DNA of 64,000 nucleotides. Origin: UBA8079 sp049601915 (GTDB lineage Bacteria > Pseudomonadota > Alphaproteobacteria > UBA6615). Positions within the stretch are counted from its first letter, which is position 1, and each line of letters starts with the position of its first letter. The stretch spans positions 473,904-537,903 of the forward strand of contig JBMYRB010000003.1 of NCBI GenBank assembly GCA_049601915.1. The letters are read 5' to 3'. The notes beneath the pieces were generated by a model, which had not been told where the DNA came from, ran no database searches, and saw only the letters and a list, made by a program, of their open reading frames with translations. Positions 25,527-35,092 of this stretch are shown here, piece after piece. Both the position numbers and the translations under genes were made by a program.

Positions 25527-26411
25527 ATGACGGATGCCGCCAACAACGTAATCGAACATGTGATCGAACCACGCGCGCGTGATCTCGGCGGTTTCACCGT
25601 GGCGCGTGTCCTGCCATACGCCAAGCGGCGCACGGTGGGCCCGTTCATCTTCTTCGACCAGATGAGCCCGGCAGAATTATCCTCGGGCAAAGGCATCGAC
25701 GCCCGTCCCCACCCGCATATCGGCCAGGCCACCGTGACCTATCTGTTCGACGGTGAAATCATGCATCGCGACGACCTGGGCTATGAACAACCGATCCGAC
25801 CCGGCGACGTCAACTGGATGATCTCCGGCCGCGGCATCGTCCACTCCGAGCGCACCCGCGACGAAATCTGCGACGCGCACACCACCATGTTCGGAATTCA
25901 ATCCTGGATCGCCCTGCCGAAAGATCAGGAGGCGAACGACCCGGGATTTTTCCATCACCCCGCTGCAACCGTGCCGGAAATATCACGCGACGGGGTCGAG
26001 ATGCGGTTGATCGCCGGCACCGCATATGGCGAGACCTCGCCGGTCGTGACAGCGTCGCCGATGTTCTATCTCGACGTCCAGATGGATGCCGGGGCCAGCC
26101 TGGCAGTCACCGACGAGCATGAAGAACGCGCGGTCTATGTTGTCGAGGGCACCGTATCGGTCAACGGTGAACCCCATAACGCCGGTGCGATGCTGGTACT
26201 CGCACCCGACGCAGATGTATCAGTCCGCGCCGATGCTCGGGCACGCGCGATGCTACTCGGCGGCGCCCCCATCGACGGCGAGCGGCACCTCTGGTGGAAT
26301 TTAGTCTCCAGCTCGAAGGAACGCATCGAACAAGCCAAGGCGGACTGGAAGGAAGGCCGCTTCGGCAAGACCGCGGGTGATGCCGAGTTCATCCCCTTGC
26401 CCGAGAAATAG
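25527..26411 (+). CDS. Pirin family protein
   Basis: Bicupin of 294 residues. The N-terminal cupin keeps all four metal ligands, H62 and H64 (RPHPHIG), H106 and E108 (GIVHSER). Bacterial pirins have quercetinase-like dioxygenase or regulatory roles; which applies is unclear. 65 bases downstream of the dehydrogenase and 4 bases before the PdxA-family gene, so likely co-transcribed. Confidence 0.92.
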   Translation: MTDAANNVIEHVIEPRARDLGGFTVARVLPYAKRRTVGPFIFFDQMSPAELSSGKGIDARPHPHIGQATVTYLFDGEIMHRDDLGYEQPIRPGDVNWMISGRGIVHSERTRDEICDAHTTMFGIQSWIALPKDQEANDPGFFHHPAATVPEISRDGVEMRLIAGTAYGETSPVVTASPMFYLDVQMDAGASLAVTDEHEERAVYVVEGTVSVNGEPHNAGAMLVLAPDADVSVRADARARAMLLGGAPIDGERHLWWNLVSSSKERIEQAKADWKEGRFGKTAGDAEFIPLPEK

Positions 26412-26415
26412 CCGC

Positions 26416-27387
26416 ATGTCGGTTTCGCCCATTGTCATCACTATGGGTGACCCTGCCGGGGTCGGGCCCGAGGTGATCTGCAAGGCGCTCGCCGCACTGC
26501 CGGAGAACACGCGCGGCGATATCGCGGTGATCGGATCACGCGTCGTTCTGGAACGCGCCGATGCGCTGTGTGACACGGGTCTTAGCTTTGGAGATGATGG
26601 CAATATCCGGCTGATCGACCTACCGACCGACGGCGCCGAGGCCGCACCGGCCGGCGAAATTTCCGCCGCCGGGGGCGAGGCCGCCTACACCTACATCGTC
26701 CGCGCCGCCGAGATGGCCAGGGCGGGCGATGCGGGCTGCATCGTCACCGCGCCTATCAACAAGGCATCCCTGAACGCCGCCGGGCATCACTATGACGGGC
26801 ACACCGGCCTACTCAGCCACCTGGCGGGCGACATCAAGCCCTTCATGCTGCTGTCGTCACCCACGCTCTCGACGATCCATGTCTCGGCCCATGTTTCCAT
26901 GGCCGACGCCATCCGCCGCTGCACCAGAGACAACGTCCTCGATGTGATCCGTGCCGGCGACGGCCACTTCAAGCGGCTGGGAATCGCCAAGCCGCGCATC
27001 GCCGTAGCCGGGCTCAATCCCCATTGCGGTGAGGACGGGTTGTTCGGCGAGGAAGACGACCGGGAGGTCGCACCTGCCGTCGCAGCCGCCCGGGCCGAAG
27101 GCATCGACGCCACGGGTCCGCTGTCCGGCGATACCGTCTTCGCCCGCGCGAACCAGGGCGAATTCGACCTGGTGGTTGCCCAGTATCACGACCAGGGTCA
27201 TGCGACGGTCAAACTCATTGCCTTCGACACCGCAATCAACGTGACGGTGGGGCTACCCTTCGATCGTTGCTCCGTCGATCACGGTACCGCCTTCGACATC
27301 GCCTGGACCGGCAAGGCCGACCACACGAACATGCTGGCCGCGATCGAATATGGAAGGCAGCTGTCGGAGGCCAAAGGGCGGAACTAG
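26416..27387 (+). CDS. PdxA/PdxA2-family 4-hydroxythreonine-4-phosphate dehydrogenase-like protein
   Basis: Divalent-metal, NAD-dependent dehydrogenase of 323 residues. VITMGDPAGVGPEV, GHTGLLSHLAG, GLNPHCGEDGLFGEED, YHDQGHATVKLIAFDTAINV and SVDHGTAFDIAWTG are all present. The DQGHATVKLIAFDTAINVTV form resembles PdxA2 proteins (e.g. 4-phospho-D-threonate dehydrogenases) rather than E. coli PdxA (DQGLPVLKY). So it may act on a different phosphorylated hydroxyacid instead of vitamin B6 precursor. ATG at 26416 follows the pirin stop by four bases. Confidence 0.85.
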   Translation: MSVSPIVITMGDPAGVGPEVICKALAALPENTRGDIAVIGSRVVLERADALCDTGLSFGDDGNIRLIDLPTDGAEAAPAGEISAAGGEAAYTYIVRAAEMARAGDAGCIVTAPINKASLNAAGHHYDGHTGLLSHLAGDIKPFMLLSSPTLSTIHVSAHVSMADAIRRCTRDNVLDVIRAGDGHFKRLGIAKPRIAVAGLNPHCGEDGLFGEEDDREVAPAVAAARAEGIDATGPLSGDTVFARANQGEFDLVVAQYHDQGHATVKLIAFDTAINVTVGLPFDRCSVDHGTAFDIAWTGKADHTNMLAAIEYGRQLSEAKGRN

Positions 27388-27393
27388 GCGCCC

Positions 27394-27561
27394 TCAACCC
27401 ACAGACCGGTTGACCGGGAAGTCCTTGGCTGTGAACCCGGTGCAGAACGGCCCCACATGAACCGTGAGGCTCTCGACCCGTTCCCGGGCGGCGGCGCGGG
27501 CAGACGCCCACCGCGGATGATTTGATACTCGTCGGCCATTTGTGATGCCCCCGTTTAACGG
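27394..27561 (-). pseudogene. Short startless coding remnant
   Basis: A 55-codon open stretch reads NHPRWASARAAARERVESLT then VHVGPFCTGFTAKDFPVNRS, which looks like real protein, but has no start codon. An ATG with a spaced GGGGG at 27540 lies in another frame (MADEYQIIRGG), suggesting a frameshift in the C-rich run near 27495. No family recognised. Confidence 0.35.
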
Positions 27562-27585
27562 TCAGGGACACAACTTAGCGCGAAA

Positions 27586-28854
27586 TCACCCGCCGATAAT
27601 CCCCGCCGGGCCCTTCTGTGCGTCGGACAACCCGTTCGGCTTACCGATGCGCTCCGGCAATTCGAACCCGCCCTGCATCTGCTCGACATAGGGGCCAACG
27701 CCGCCATGTTCGGGCACCAGGATTTCGCGCTGGTGGTCGTCGGCGATCTTCCCGGCGAACACGTCGTTGATCCAGTCGGCGAGATAGCCATAGAAGTCGA
27801 TCCCACCGAAGTTCGGGCGGTTGCGCGGGTTATGGAAGTCATTCTCGATGACCCACAGCTCCTTGGGCGCCGGCACCTTCTCGTAGATCGGCAGCACGGT
27901 TTCCAGTGGCGCCAGCGGGTCGTATTCGCCGGTCACCTGCAGGGCCGGGCATGTCACGTCGCCGGCCACGTCATCGAGTACCATCTGGGAGGCGAATTCG
28001 TCGAACTCGTCCTCGTCATGGATGCCCGCCATATACATGAACACCTGCTTGAAGCGGGGCGATGCCTGCTCAAAGATTGCAGTCTTGGGGCCGTAGCACG
28101 CAGCCGCCGTGGCGACGGCTTTCACGCGATTGTCCAGCGCGGCCATACGCATGCCCCAGTAGGAACCCATGGAAAAGCCTGACACGGCGATCCGGTCAGG
28201 GTCGACCTCGGGGCGTTCACACAGATAGTCGATGGCTGCCGACCCGGCACGTTCGTAATTGTCCAGCGTGACTCTGATCTTGCGAATGTTCGACGTCCCC
28301 TGCCCCGGCCCGTCCAGGTGCAAGCAGTTCAGACCGCGCTCGACGAAGGGATGGCGCAACGGATCGACAAAAGCTTCCTTGGTCATGTCCATACCGGGAC
28401 AGAACACTACGGTCGGGGCCTTCTCCGCGCCGGGCACCATGTGCAGTACGCCCTGGATGAAGTTCCCCTCGAACGGGATCTCGACCCGTTCGATCGGGTG
28501 AGAAGAATACTCCATCACCTTGTCAAAGCATTTCAGCAGCATGTCGTGCAGGTAGATTTTCTCGGTGTTGTCGTCCTCGAAAATCGTGTGCTGGGCCTCT
28601 CGGTAATGCTCGCTGGCGACCCAATAGAGCTCTGCGGCGGTTTTGGTATGACCCGCTTTCTCGGCCTCTTCGGCGATCGCCACGACATGACGAGCATGCT
28701 TGTCAACGACACGGTGAATCTGCGCGTAGGACTTTACCTCCGGCGGCACGACCCGGTTGTCATAGGCAAAGTTCTGGACCCGGCCGGTGGTCTTGATGAT
28801 CCAGTCCAGCATCCATTGCTGATTGTCGCGACGGCGTTCTGTTTGTTTCGACAT
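27586..28854 (-). CDS. FrsA/DHPON-type alpha/beta hydrolase
   Basis: A 422-residue hydrolase with a helical N-terminal half (residues 1-120) and an alpha/beta core. VVFCPGMDMTKEAF precedes the nucleophile S228 in GFSMGS, with Asp in VTGEYDPLAP and His in ENDFHNPRN. The architecture matches FrsA and 2,6-dihydroxypseudooxynicotine hydrolase, which cleave C-C bonds or esters. The start ATG 28854 has GGGGGAAATGAA upstream; an in-frame upstream start would add 21 residues. Alone on this strand. Confidence 0.9.
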   Translation of the reverse strand: MSKQTERRRDNQQWMLDWIIKTTGRVQNFAYDNRVVPPEVKSYAQIHRVVDKHARHVVAIAEEAEKAGHTKTAAELYWVASEHYREAQHTIFEDDNTEKIYLHDMLLKCFDKVMEYSSHPIERVEIPFEGNFIQGVLHMVPGAEKAPTVVFCPGMDMTKEAFVDPLRHPFVERGLNCLHLDGPGQGTSNIRKIRVTLDNYERAGSAAIDYLCERPEVDPDRIAVSGFSMGSYWGMRMAALDNRVKAVATAAACYGPKTAIFEQASPRFKQVFMYMAGIHDEDEFDEFASQMVLDDVAGDVTCPALQVTGEYDPLAPLETVLPIYEKVPAPKELWVIENDFHNPRNRPNFGGIDFYGYLADWINDVFAGKIADDHQREILVPEHGGVGPYVEQMQGGFELPERIGKPNGLSDAQKGPAGIIGG

Positions 28855-28994
28855 TTCATTTCCCCCAAATATTTGCCCGCCGACGGCACTTGTGCGGCGG
28901 TTTCTCGCATGCCTCAATGGTTACGTGGTTCGGACCCGTAAGGCCCGATGCCACGGCGCACTGTTCCCGCCATCCAATCCGGTTTCAAGACTGA

Positions 28995-30191
28995 ATGTCC
29001 AGCCCTCGCCAAATAAAACTGGTCCTTATCCTGGCCCTGGTTTCGGGGCTCGGGCCGATCACGATTCACGTCATCCTGCCGGTCCTGCCGACAATCCAGC
29101 AGGTGTTCACCGCAAGTAGCGCCATCACCCAGCTCACCTTGACCCTCGGAGTCCTTGCGATGGCGGTTTCCACCATCGGTTATGGCCCTGCCGCGGACAG
29201 GTTCGGACGCAAGCCGGTACTCATGTTCGGCCTGGTGCTCTTCATCCTAGGCAGTGGTATCTGCATCTGGTCGCCGAACATCGAGACGTTGATTTTCGGG
29301 CGCGTCGTGCAGGCCGTCGGCGGAGCGTCAGGCATGGTGGTCGCGCGGGCAACGATCCGCGATATGTTCGGCCGCGAGGATTCAGCCCGCATGATCGGTC
29401 AGGTCATGTCGATAGTGGTAATCTCACCCATCATCTCCCCCGTGATCGGCGGTTTCATCGTACAGTTCGCCGGTTGGCAGTATGTGTTCATCCTGACCGC
29501 AATCATGGGTTTGGTGACACTTACTTTCGCCCTGCCCAACATCCGCGAAACCCGCGTCGCGAATGCGCAAACAAGTAGTCTCGTGCAGACATTCCGCGCA
29601 TTCCCGTCGTTGCTTCGCGACCCGGCCTTCCTCGCCTATGCCAGCTACGCCGGGTGCGGCATGGGCGTATTCATGGTGGTCGCCGGTGGCGTGCCCTTTC
29701 TAATGGCAGACGTATTCCAGCGCTCCCCGACTGCATTCGGCCTGTTCTTCATGACGATGAGCGGCAGTTTCCTGGTGGGCACGGTTATAAGTTCGCGCAT
29801 TACCCTGCGGGTCGGGCTCGACCGCATGGTTCGCATCGGCAGTACCGGCTCAATGGCAGCGGCGTTACTTGTCCCCGCTTTTTTCCTCGCCGATTTACAA
29901 ACACCATGGGCCATTTTCCTGCCGGGCATCGTCATGGGTGTTTTCCACGGGTTGGCGATGCCGAACGCACAGGCCGGCGCGGTCAGCGTCAATCCTCAGG
30001 TCGCGGGCTCCGCATCCGGTCTCACGATGTTTCTTCAAATGACCATCGGTGCCGCATTCGGGCAGGCGGCGGGCATGCTGCCCCATGACTCGGCACTTCC
30101 TGTCGCGATTTTGCTCGCACTCGCCGGACTGGGCGGATTCCTCGCATATAATGGGACCTTGTTTCTCGCGCGCAGGACGACCACCCCATGA
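28995..30191 (+). CDS. MFS transporter, Bcr/CflA-type multidrug efflux
   Basis: A 398-residue, 12-helix major facilitator with the loop-2/3 motif GPAADRFGRKPVLMFG and motif D-like GRVVQAVGGASGMVVARATI typical of Bcr/CflA drug exporters. Sits in the inner membrane. Its stop overlaps the start of the ankyrin protein by four bases (ATGA), so the two are translationally coupled. Confidence 0.92.
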   Translation: MSSPRQIKLVLILALVSGLGPITIHVILPVLPTIQQVFTASSAITQLTLTLGVLAMAVSTIGYGPAADRFGRKPVLMFGLVLFILGSGICIWSPNIETLIFGRVVQAVGGASGMVVARATIRDMFGREDSARMIGQVMSIVVISPIISPVIGGFIVQFAGWQYVFILTAIMGLVTLTFALPNIRETRVANAQTSSLVQTFRAFPSLLRDPAFLAYASYAGCGMGVFMVVAGGVPFLMADVFQRSPTAFGLFFMTMSGSFLVGTVISSRITLRVGLDRMVRIGSTGSMAAALLVPAFFLADLQTPWAIFLPGIVMGVFHGLAMPNAQAGAVSVNPQVAGSASGLTMFLQMTIGAAFGQAAGMLPHDSALPVAILLALAGLGGFLAYNGTLFLARRTTTP

Positions 30192-30793
30192 AGATATTTC
30201 TCATCGCCTTCACCGGCCTTCTATTCGTGTTCGCAACACCGGCCAACGCCCAAGTTCCCCCGGGAACGGACGAACTCGCTGCCTATGACGGTTTGTTCCG
30301 GGCCGCCGCGGACGGCGATGTAGATACCATCAAGCGCCTCACCGCAGCGGGTGCCAAACTAAACGCCCGGGACGGGCGTAATCGCACACCGCTGATGGTG
30401 GCGGCGCATCAACGCCAATATGACGCCGCGCGGGCATTGATCGCGGCCGGCGCCACCACAACCCTGGTCACAAGCATCTGCGATGGCACCGCGCTGATCG
30501 CGGCGGCCCATCTGGGCCATGACGAGGTCGTGCGCACCCTCATTCATTTCGACGCGCCGCTGGACCACATCAATGACCTGGACTGGACGGCACTGATCGA
30601 GGCAATCGTGTTGGGTGATGGCGGTCCCCGCCATGTCGCGACGGTCGGGGCGCTGGTCGATGCCGGTGCCGATCTAGAGGACGCGGTGTCCGGCCGCTCA
30701 GCCTCGCGCGCCAACGCGGCTATACCTAGATTGTTGAAATACTGGAGGCGGCAGATGCCAAACCCTGATGCTCTCCCGGGCGCGTACTCATAA
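30188..30793 (+). CDS. Exported ankyrin-repeat protein
   Basis: A 201-residue protein with a Sec signal peptide (MKIFLIAFTGLLFVFATPAN, cleavage after ANA) and ankyrin repeats, the clearest being GDVDTIKRLTAAGAKLNARD, GRNRTPLMVAAHQRQYDAAR and CDGTALIAAAHLGHDEVVR. Likely periplasmic protein-protein interactor. The ATG overlaps the MFS stop, suggesting linked expression. Confidence 0.85.
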   Translation: MKIFLIAFTGLLFVFATPANAQVPPGTDELAAYDGLFRAAADGDVDTIKRLTAAGAKLNARDGRNRTPLMVAAHQRQYDAARALIAAGATTTLVTSICDGTALIAAAHLGHDEVVRTLIHFDAPLDHINDLDWTALIEAIVLGDGGPRHVATVGALVDAGADLEDAVSGRSASRANAAIPRLLKYWRRQMPNPDALPGAYS

Positions 30794-30805
30794 AAGGACT
30801 GCACC

Positions 30806-31411
30806 ATGAGCACCGATCTCGAAGACCGGCTTACCATCCGCGCCCTCGTTGAGAACTGGGTGGTGTGGCGCGACGCGGGCATGTGGGACCGGTTCCGCTC
30901 GGTCTGGCATGACGACGGGGTGATGGTCGCCACCTGGACGCAAGGCACCGCCGACGAGTTCATCGCCATGAGCCGCGCCGGCTTCGAGAACGGCATCAAC
31001 GTCCATCATTTCCTGGGCGGGAATTCCATCGAGCTTTCGGGCGACCGGGCCGTCTCCATGACCAAGATGACCATCGCGCAACGCGCGGAGGTGCATGATG
31101 TGCTGGTCGACGTGGTCTGCACCGGGCGTTTCTATGATTTTCTCGAGCGCCGCGCCGGGCGATGGGGCTTCGTCCTGCGCCAGCCGATCTATGAGAAAGA
31201 CCGGATGGACCCGGTCGACCCGGCAGCCGAACTGAAACTCGACAAGGACGTTCTCGATTCCTATCCCGAGGGCTACCGGCACCTAGCCTATCTTCAATCG
31301 CGCAACAGCATGGACGTGAAACGCGACCTACCGGGCGTACGCGGCTCCGAGGTCGAGGCCTTGTACAAAAGAGGCCAAGCCTGGCTCGAAGGTGCGGACT
31401 CGCCGTTTTGA
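30806..31411 (+). CDS. NTF2-like/SnoaL-type protein
   Basis: A 201-residue protein with an N-terminal cone-fold domain (residues about 5-140; TIRALVENWVVWRDAGMWDR, then FRSVWHDDG and HHFLGGNSIEL) as in the nuclear-transport-factor-2/SnoaL family of small dehydratases and isomerases. A family-typical His pair (HH) follows. C-terminal 50 residues are extra. 12 bases downstream of the ankyrin gene and 40 bases before the molybdenum hydroxylase. Function not determined. Confidence 0.8.
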   Translation: MSTDLEDRLTIRALVENWVVWRDAGMWDRFRSVWHDDGVMVATWTQGTADEFIAMSRAGFENGINVHHFLGGNSIELSGDRAVSMTKMTIAQRAEVHDVLVDVVCTGRFYDFLERRAGRWGFVLRQPIYEKDRMDPVDPAAELKLDKDVLDSYPEGYRHLAYLQSRNSMDVKRDLPGVRGSEVEALYKRGQAWLEGADSPF

Positions 31412-31450
31412 ACAACACCCATTAGTCTGTCGGCATATTCCTGGAGGAGA

Positions 31451-33772
31451 ATGAGTATGCAGTTCGGTATTGGCCAATCGGTCCGTCGCAAAGAAGATCC
31501 TAAATTCCTGACCGGCCGTGGTCGTTATGTATCCGACATGGTGTTGCCGCGGCAAACCTATGCTGTTTTTGTCTATTCACCGCACGCTCATGCGGACATC
31601 AAATCCATCGACACATCCGAAGCCGAAGCTGCTCCCGGCGTCGTCACCGTTTTGATTGGCGCCGATTATGCAGGCGACGGCATGGGCCCGACCGGCGGCG
31701 TCATGCCCGAGGACATGGGCGGACCGCCGGGACATCGGACCATGCATATGCCGCTTGCGGTCGATCGGGTCCGGTTCGTGGGCGAGCGGGTTGCCGTAGT
31801 GATCGCAGAGACCGAAGCACAGGCACGTGATGCGAGCGACCTCATCATCATCGACTATACCGAGTTGCCGGCCGTCGTCATGGCCTCAGATGCGGTCAAG
31901 GATGGGGCCGCACTTGTTCATGAAGAAGCAGAAAACAACGTCAGCTTCACCCTCCGCCTCGGCAACGGTGACGAGACCGATGCGGCGATAAAGAGTGCCC
32001 ACCATGTGACGAGCATCAAGCTCCACAATAATCGCCTCGACGCGATGACCATGGAACCTCGCGGCTGCCTGGGTGAGTTCGACACCAGCAACGGTCGCCT
32101 CACCTTCTACACCAGCACCCAGAATGTGCACGGCATCCGGCAGGGTCTCGCGGCCCAGAACCTGAATGTGCCCGAAAGCATGATCCGCGTGGTCGCGAAA
32201 GATGTCGGCGGCGGGTTCGGTATGAAAGGCCACGTGTATCCCGAGGAGGCCATCGTCGCCTGGGCCTGCAAGCGTGTTGAAAGACCGGTCAAGTGGATCG
32301 CGACACGAAGTGAATCGCTGATGGGTGACGATCATGGGCGCGACCAGACGGTCGAGGCAGAGCTGGCGCTCGACGAGAACGGCAAGTTCGTCGCGCTGCG
32401 CTGGCACGCGTTACACAATGTCGGCGCCTATATCGAGGGTGCCGGCGCGATCCCCGTGCTGTTCGCCGTCAAACTGGCGCCGACCGTCTACAACATTCCC
32501 AATGTGGACGTGATCAACAAGGCAGTCTTCTCCAACACCTCTCCGACGGTTCCTTATCGCGGCGCGGGACGCCCGGAAGCGGTCTACATCATGGAGCGGA
32601 TCATCGACGCCGCGGCGCGCGAAACCGGTATCGACCGGGCGGAGCTGCGGCGGATCAACTTCATCACGCCGGATGAAATGCCACATTCGACCCTCACCGG
32701 CTGGACCTACGATACCGGCGACTATGCGACCGCCCTCGACAAGGCGCGCGGTATCGCGGACTGGGACGGCTACGAAGCGCGCAAGGCCGAAACCGAGGCA
32801 AAGGGCCTGAAACGCGGCCTGGGCGTTGTCTACTATGTGGACAACACCGGCATTTTCAACGAGCGGATGGAAATCAGGTTCGACCCGAGCGGCACCGTGA
32901 CCATCGTGTCGGGTGTGCTGTCACACGGCCAAGGCCACGAGACGTCCTTCTCCCAGATGCTGGCGGAATGGTTGGATGTTCCGCTGGAGGATGTCAGGCT
33001 AGCCCAGGCGGACACGGATGAAGTCGCCATCGGCCGCGGCACCTATGCCTCGCGCTCCATGATGGTTGGCGGTAGCGCCCTGCGAGCTGCTGCTGACGAG
33101 GTCATTGAGCGCGGCAAGAAATTTGCGGCACACTTCATGGAATCCGATGCCGCCGACATCGAATTCAGCGAAGGCAAGTTCACAATCGCCGGCACCGACA
33201 AGGAAATGCCCCTCAAGCAGGTGGCACAGATGTCGTTCATGCCCGTCCACGTTCCCAGCGAGCTCGGGGTTGGACTGCAGGGATCGGGTGCCTTCGCAGC
33301 TGAAGTCCCCAGCTTCCCGAACGGGTGTCACATCGCCGAGGTCGAGATTGACCCCGACACGGGTGCAGTACGTATCGACCGTTATACGGTCGTCGACGAT
33401 ATCGGCACGGTGATCAATCCCCTGCTCGCACAAGCCCAAATCCATGGTGGCGTGGTCCAGGGTGTCGGTCAGGCGCTGCTGGAGGATGTCGCTTATGACT
33501 CCGACAGCGGCCAGCTCATCGCCGGCTCGTTGATGGACTATGGTGTGCCACGCGCGGACCTGATGCCCGAAATCAATGTCGATTTCAGCCCCGTGTTCAG
33601 CAAGTCGAACCCGCTCGGTGCCAAGGGTGTCGGCGAAGGCGGCACGGTTGCTGGCACGCCGACGATCGTCAACGCGATTCTCGACGGACTGGCTGAATAC
33701 AACGTGCGGGAAATCGACACCCCGGTGACACCGCAGCGGGTATGGCAGGCGATTCAAAACTCCGGCGGTTAA
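31451..33772 (+). CDS. Xanthine dehydrogenase-family molybdopterin-binding subunit (CoxL-like)
   Basis: Complete large subunit of 773 residues and paralogue of the truncated one at 1-1708. QSVRRKEDPKFLTGRGRYVS starts it; DVGGGFGMKGHV binds the cofactor, VPYRGAGRPEAVYIMER and GVLSHGQGHETSF follow, and the catalytic Glu is at about E729 (GVGEGG). ATG 31451 is followed by a better spaced ATG at 31457 (GGAGGAG). No CoxM/CoxS-type FAD and Fe-S subunits flank it, so it is either a solitary enzyme or borrows partners from elsewhere. Not a CO dehydrogenase (active-site Cys missing). Confidence 0.92.
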   Translation: MSMQFGIGQSVRRKEDPKFLTGRGRYVSDMVLPRQTYAVFVYSPHAHADIKSIDTSEAEAAPGVVTVLIGADYAGDGMGPTGGVMPEDMGGPPGHRTMHMPLAVDRVRFVGERVAVVIAETEAQARDASDLIIIDYTELPAVVMASDAVKDGAALVHEEAENNVSFTLRLGNGDETDAAIKSAHHVTSIKLHNNRLDAMTMEPRGCLGEFDTSNGRLTFYTSTQNVHGIRQGLAAQNLNVPESMIRVVAKDVGGGFGMKGHVYPEEAIVAWACKRVERPVKWIATRSESLMGDDHGRDQTVEAELALDENGKFVALRWHALHNVGAYIEGAGAIPVLFAVKLAPTVYNIPNVDVINKAVFSNTSPTVPYRGAGRPEAVYIMERIIDAAARETGIDRAELRRINFITPDEMPHSTLTGWTYDTGDYATALDKARGIADWDGYEARKAETEAKGLKRGLGVVYYVDNTGIFNERMEIRFDPSGTVTIVSGVLSHGQGHETSFSQMLAEWLDVPLEDVRLAQADTDEVAIGRGTYASRSMMVGGSALRAAADEVIERGKKFAAHFMESDAADIEFSEGKFTIAGTDKEMPLKQVAQMSFMPVHVPSELGVGLQGSGAFAAEVPSFPNGCHIAEVEIDPDTGAVRIDRYTVVDDIGTVINPLLAQAQIHGGVVQGVGQALLEDVAYDSDSGQLIAGSLMDYGVPRADLMPEINVDFSPVFSKSNPLGAKGVGEGGTVAGTPTIVNAILDGLAEYNVREIDTPVTPQRVWQAIQNSGG

Positions 33773-33951
33773 GCAACCTCGCGCGATTGATGCGCCGCGG
33801 ACACATGATACGTGCTTGGCGGAAACATCAGGCGGAATTTTGTTCGCTGCGAGCGCCTGAAAGCCTTATCCACGCAGGGTTTCAGTCTAACGCCAAAGTG
33901 AACGGTACATCGGGGAAGAATCATGACCTCCTGCCCTGACCCGCGATGAAA

Positions 33952-33974
33952 AGGTTGATATTGAGGATCAACCT
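33952..33974 (+). promoter_or_regulatory. Inverted repeat upstream of the NMT1-type transporter
   Basis: AGGTTGAT (33952-33959) pairs with ATCAACCT (33967-33974) around a 7-base loop, 60 bases before the binding-protein start, followed by AT-rich DNA. Could be an operator or a 5'-leader hairpin. Confidence 0.35.
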
Positions 33975-34033
33975 CAAGATATTACCAACACAATAAATGA
34001 CTTAATAAAACTAAGCTCATCAGGGAGGGTACC

Positions 34034-35053
34034 TTGTTCAAATCATTAAAATATCTTGCCATCGCAGCAGCGGCTTTGCCGTTTGTGGCGCTCGGCAATC
34101 CTGCTTCCGCGCAGGATCTCGTCGTCGGCGCCGCCGGCAACCCGGGCGGTCTTGCCGTCTTCGTCGCACAGGAGAAGGGCTTCTTCGCCAAGAACGGCGT
34201 CGACGTGAAGGTCGAAATCCGCAACACTGGTTCGGAACTTTCCAAGGGCCTGCGCGCGGGCGAGTTTGACTTCGCCCCGGCCGCGTTCACCAACCTGCCG
34301 GCCGCTCTCGAGCGTGGCCTCAATGTTCGTGGCGTTGTCGGTTATGTCGGCGCTGGCTTCGAGAAACCTACTTCTGACGCGGTTGTCGCGCTGGTTGCTT
34401 CAGGCAATTCCGGCATCAACTCCGTTGCCGATCTCAAGGGTAAGAAAGTTGGCGTGACCTTCGGTTCCACGGGCGATGTTTGGCTTCTCCAGGCACTCAA
34501 GGAAGCCGGTCTCGGCATCAACGACGTCGAGCGTGTGAACACGCGTCCGCCCGGACTCGTTTCCGTGCTCGACACCGGCGGTGTTGACGCCATCTCTGCC
34601 TGGGAGCCGTTCGTGTTCCGCGCAACGCAGAAAGTTGCCGGTGCCAAGATCGTGAAGCGTGGCGGCGACCTCGTCTGCTTCTGCGCCTATCTGCACGGCA
34701 ACCCGGACCGGGTCTACAAGGACGAAGCGGCAACGCAGAAGTTCGTGGACGCAATCTCCGAAGCAGCAGCCTATGTTCGCAACCCTGCCAACAAGCAGGA
34801 AGTCGCGGAAATCGGCACTCGTTTCGTCAACATGACCAAGGAAGAGGTCCTCGCGGGTCTCGATTTCTGGACCTATGATCCGCGGATCGGTGACAACACC
34901 GCCAAGGCCTTCAGCTCCGCTGTCGATCTCCTAATCGAGCAGAAGAAGATGAAGAAGCCGTTTGACCCGGCCAACTACTTGGATTCCAAGTTCATCGAGT
35001 CGACGATGAAACGGCATCCGGAATGGTTCGCCGATCTGGGCGGCGCAAGCTAA
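34034..35053 (+). CDS. ABC transporter substrate-binding protein (NitT/TauT/NMT1 type)
   Basis: Periplasmic binding protein of 339 residues. A Sec signal peptide (MFKSLKYLAIAAAALPFVAL..) is cleaved after ASA-26. The mature part has AGNPGGLAVFVAQEKGFFAK and LKGKKVGVTFGSTGD and ELSKGLRAGEFDFA typical of the SsuA/TauA/NMT1 family. TTG start with GGGAGGG spaced 6. A CFC element (DLVCFCAYL) in the C-terminal half is reminiscent of the Cys-rich motif of THI5/NMT1 proteins, but this is only suggestive. First gene of a five-gene operon. Confidence 0.9.
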   Translation: MFKSLKYLAIAAAALPFVALGNPASAQDLVVGAAGNPGGLAVFVAQEKGFFAKNGVDVKVEIRNTGSELSKGLRAGEFDFAPAAFTNLPAALERGLNVRGVVGYVGAGFEKPTSDAVVALVASGNSGINSVADLKGKKVGVTFGSTGDVWLLQALKEAGLGINDVERVNTRPPGLVSVLDTGGVDAISAWEPFVFRATQKVAGAKIVKRGGDLVCFCAYLHGNPDRVYKDEAATQKFVDAISEAAAYVRNPANKQEVAEIGTRFVNMTKEEVLAGLDFWTYDPRIGDNTAKAFSSAVDLLIEQKKMKKPFDPANYLDSKFIESTMKRHPEWFADLGGAS

Positions 35054-35092
35054 GCCTTTCGGATCATTGGTAATACATCAAAATTGATGACA

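Noticed and set aside
24520..25572. A 350-codon minus-strand open frame over the beta-hydroxyacid dehydrogenase
   Set aside because: Shadow frame with very high Arg/His/Gly content; the plus-strand gene carries all catalytic motifs.
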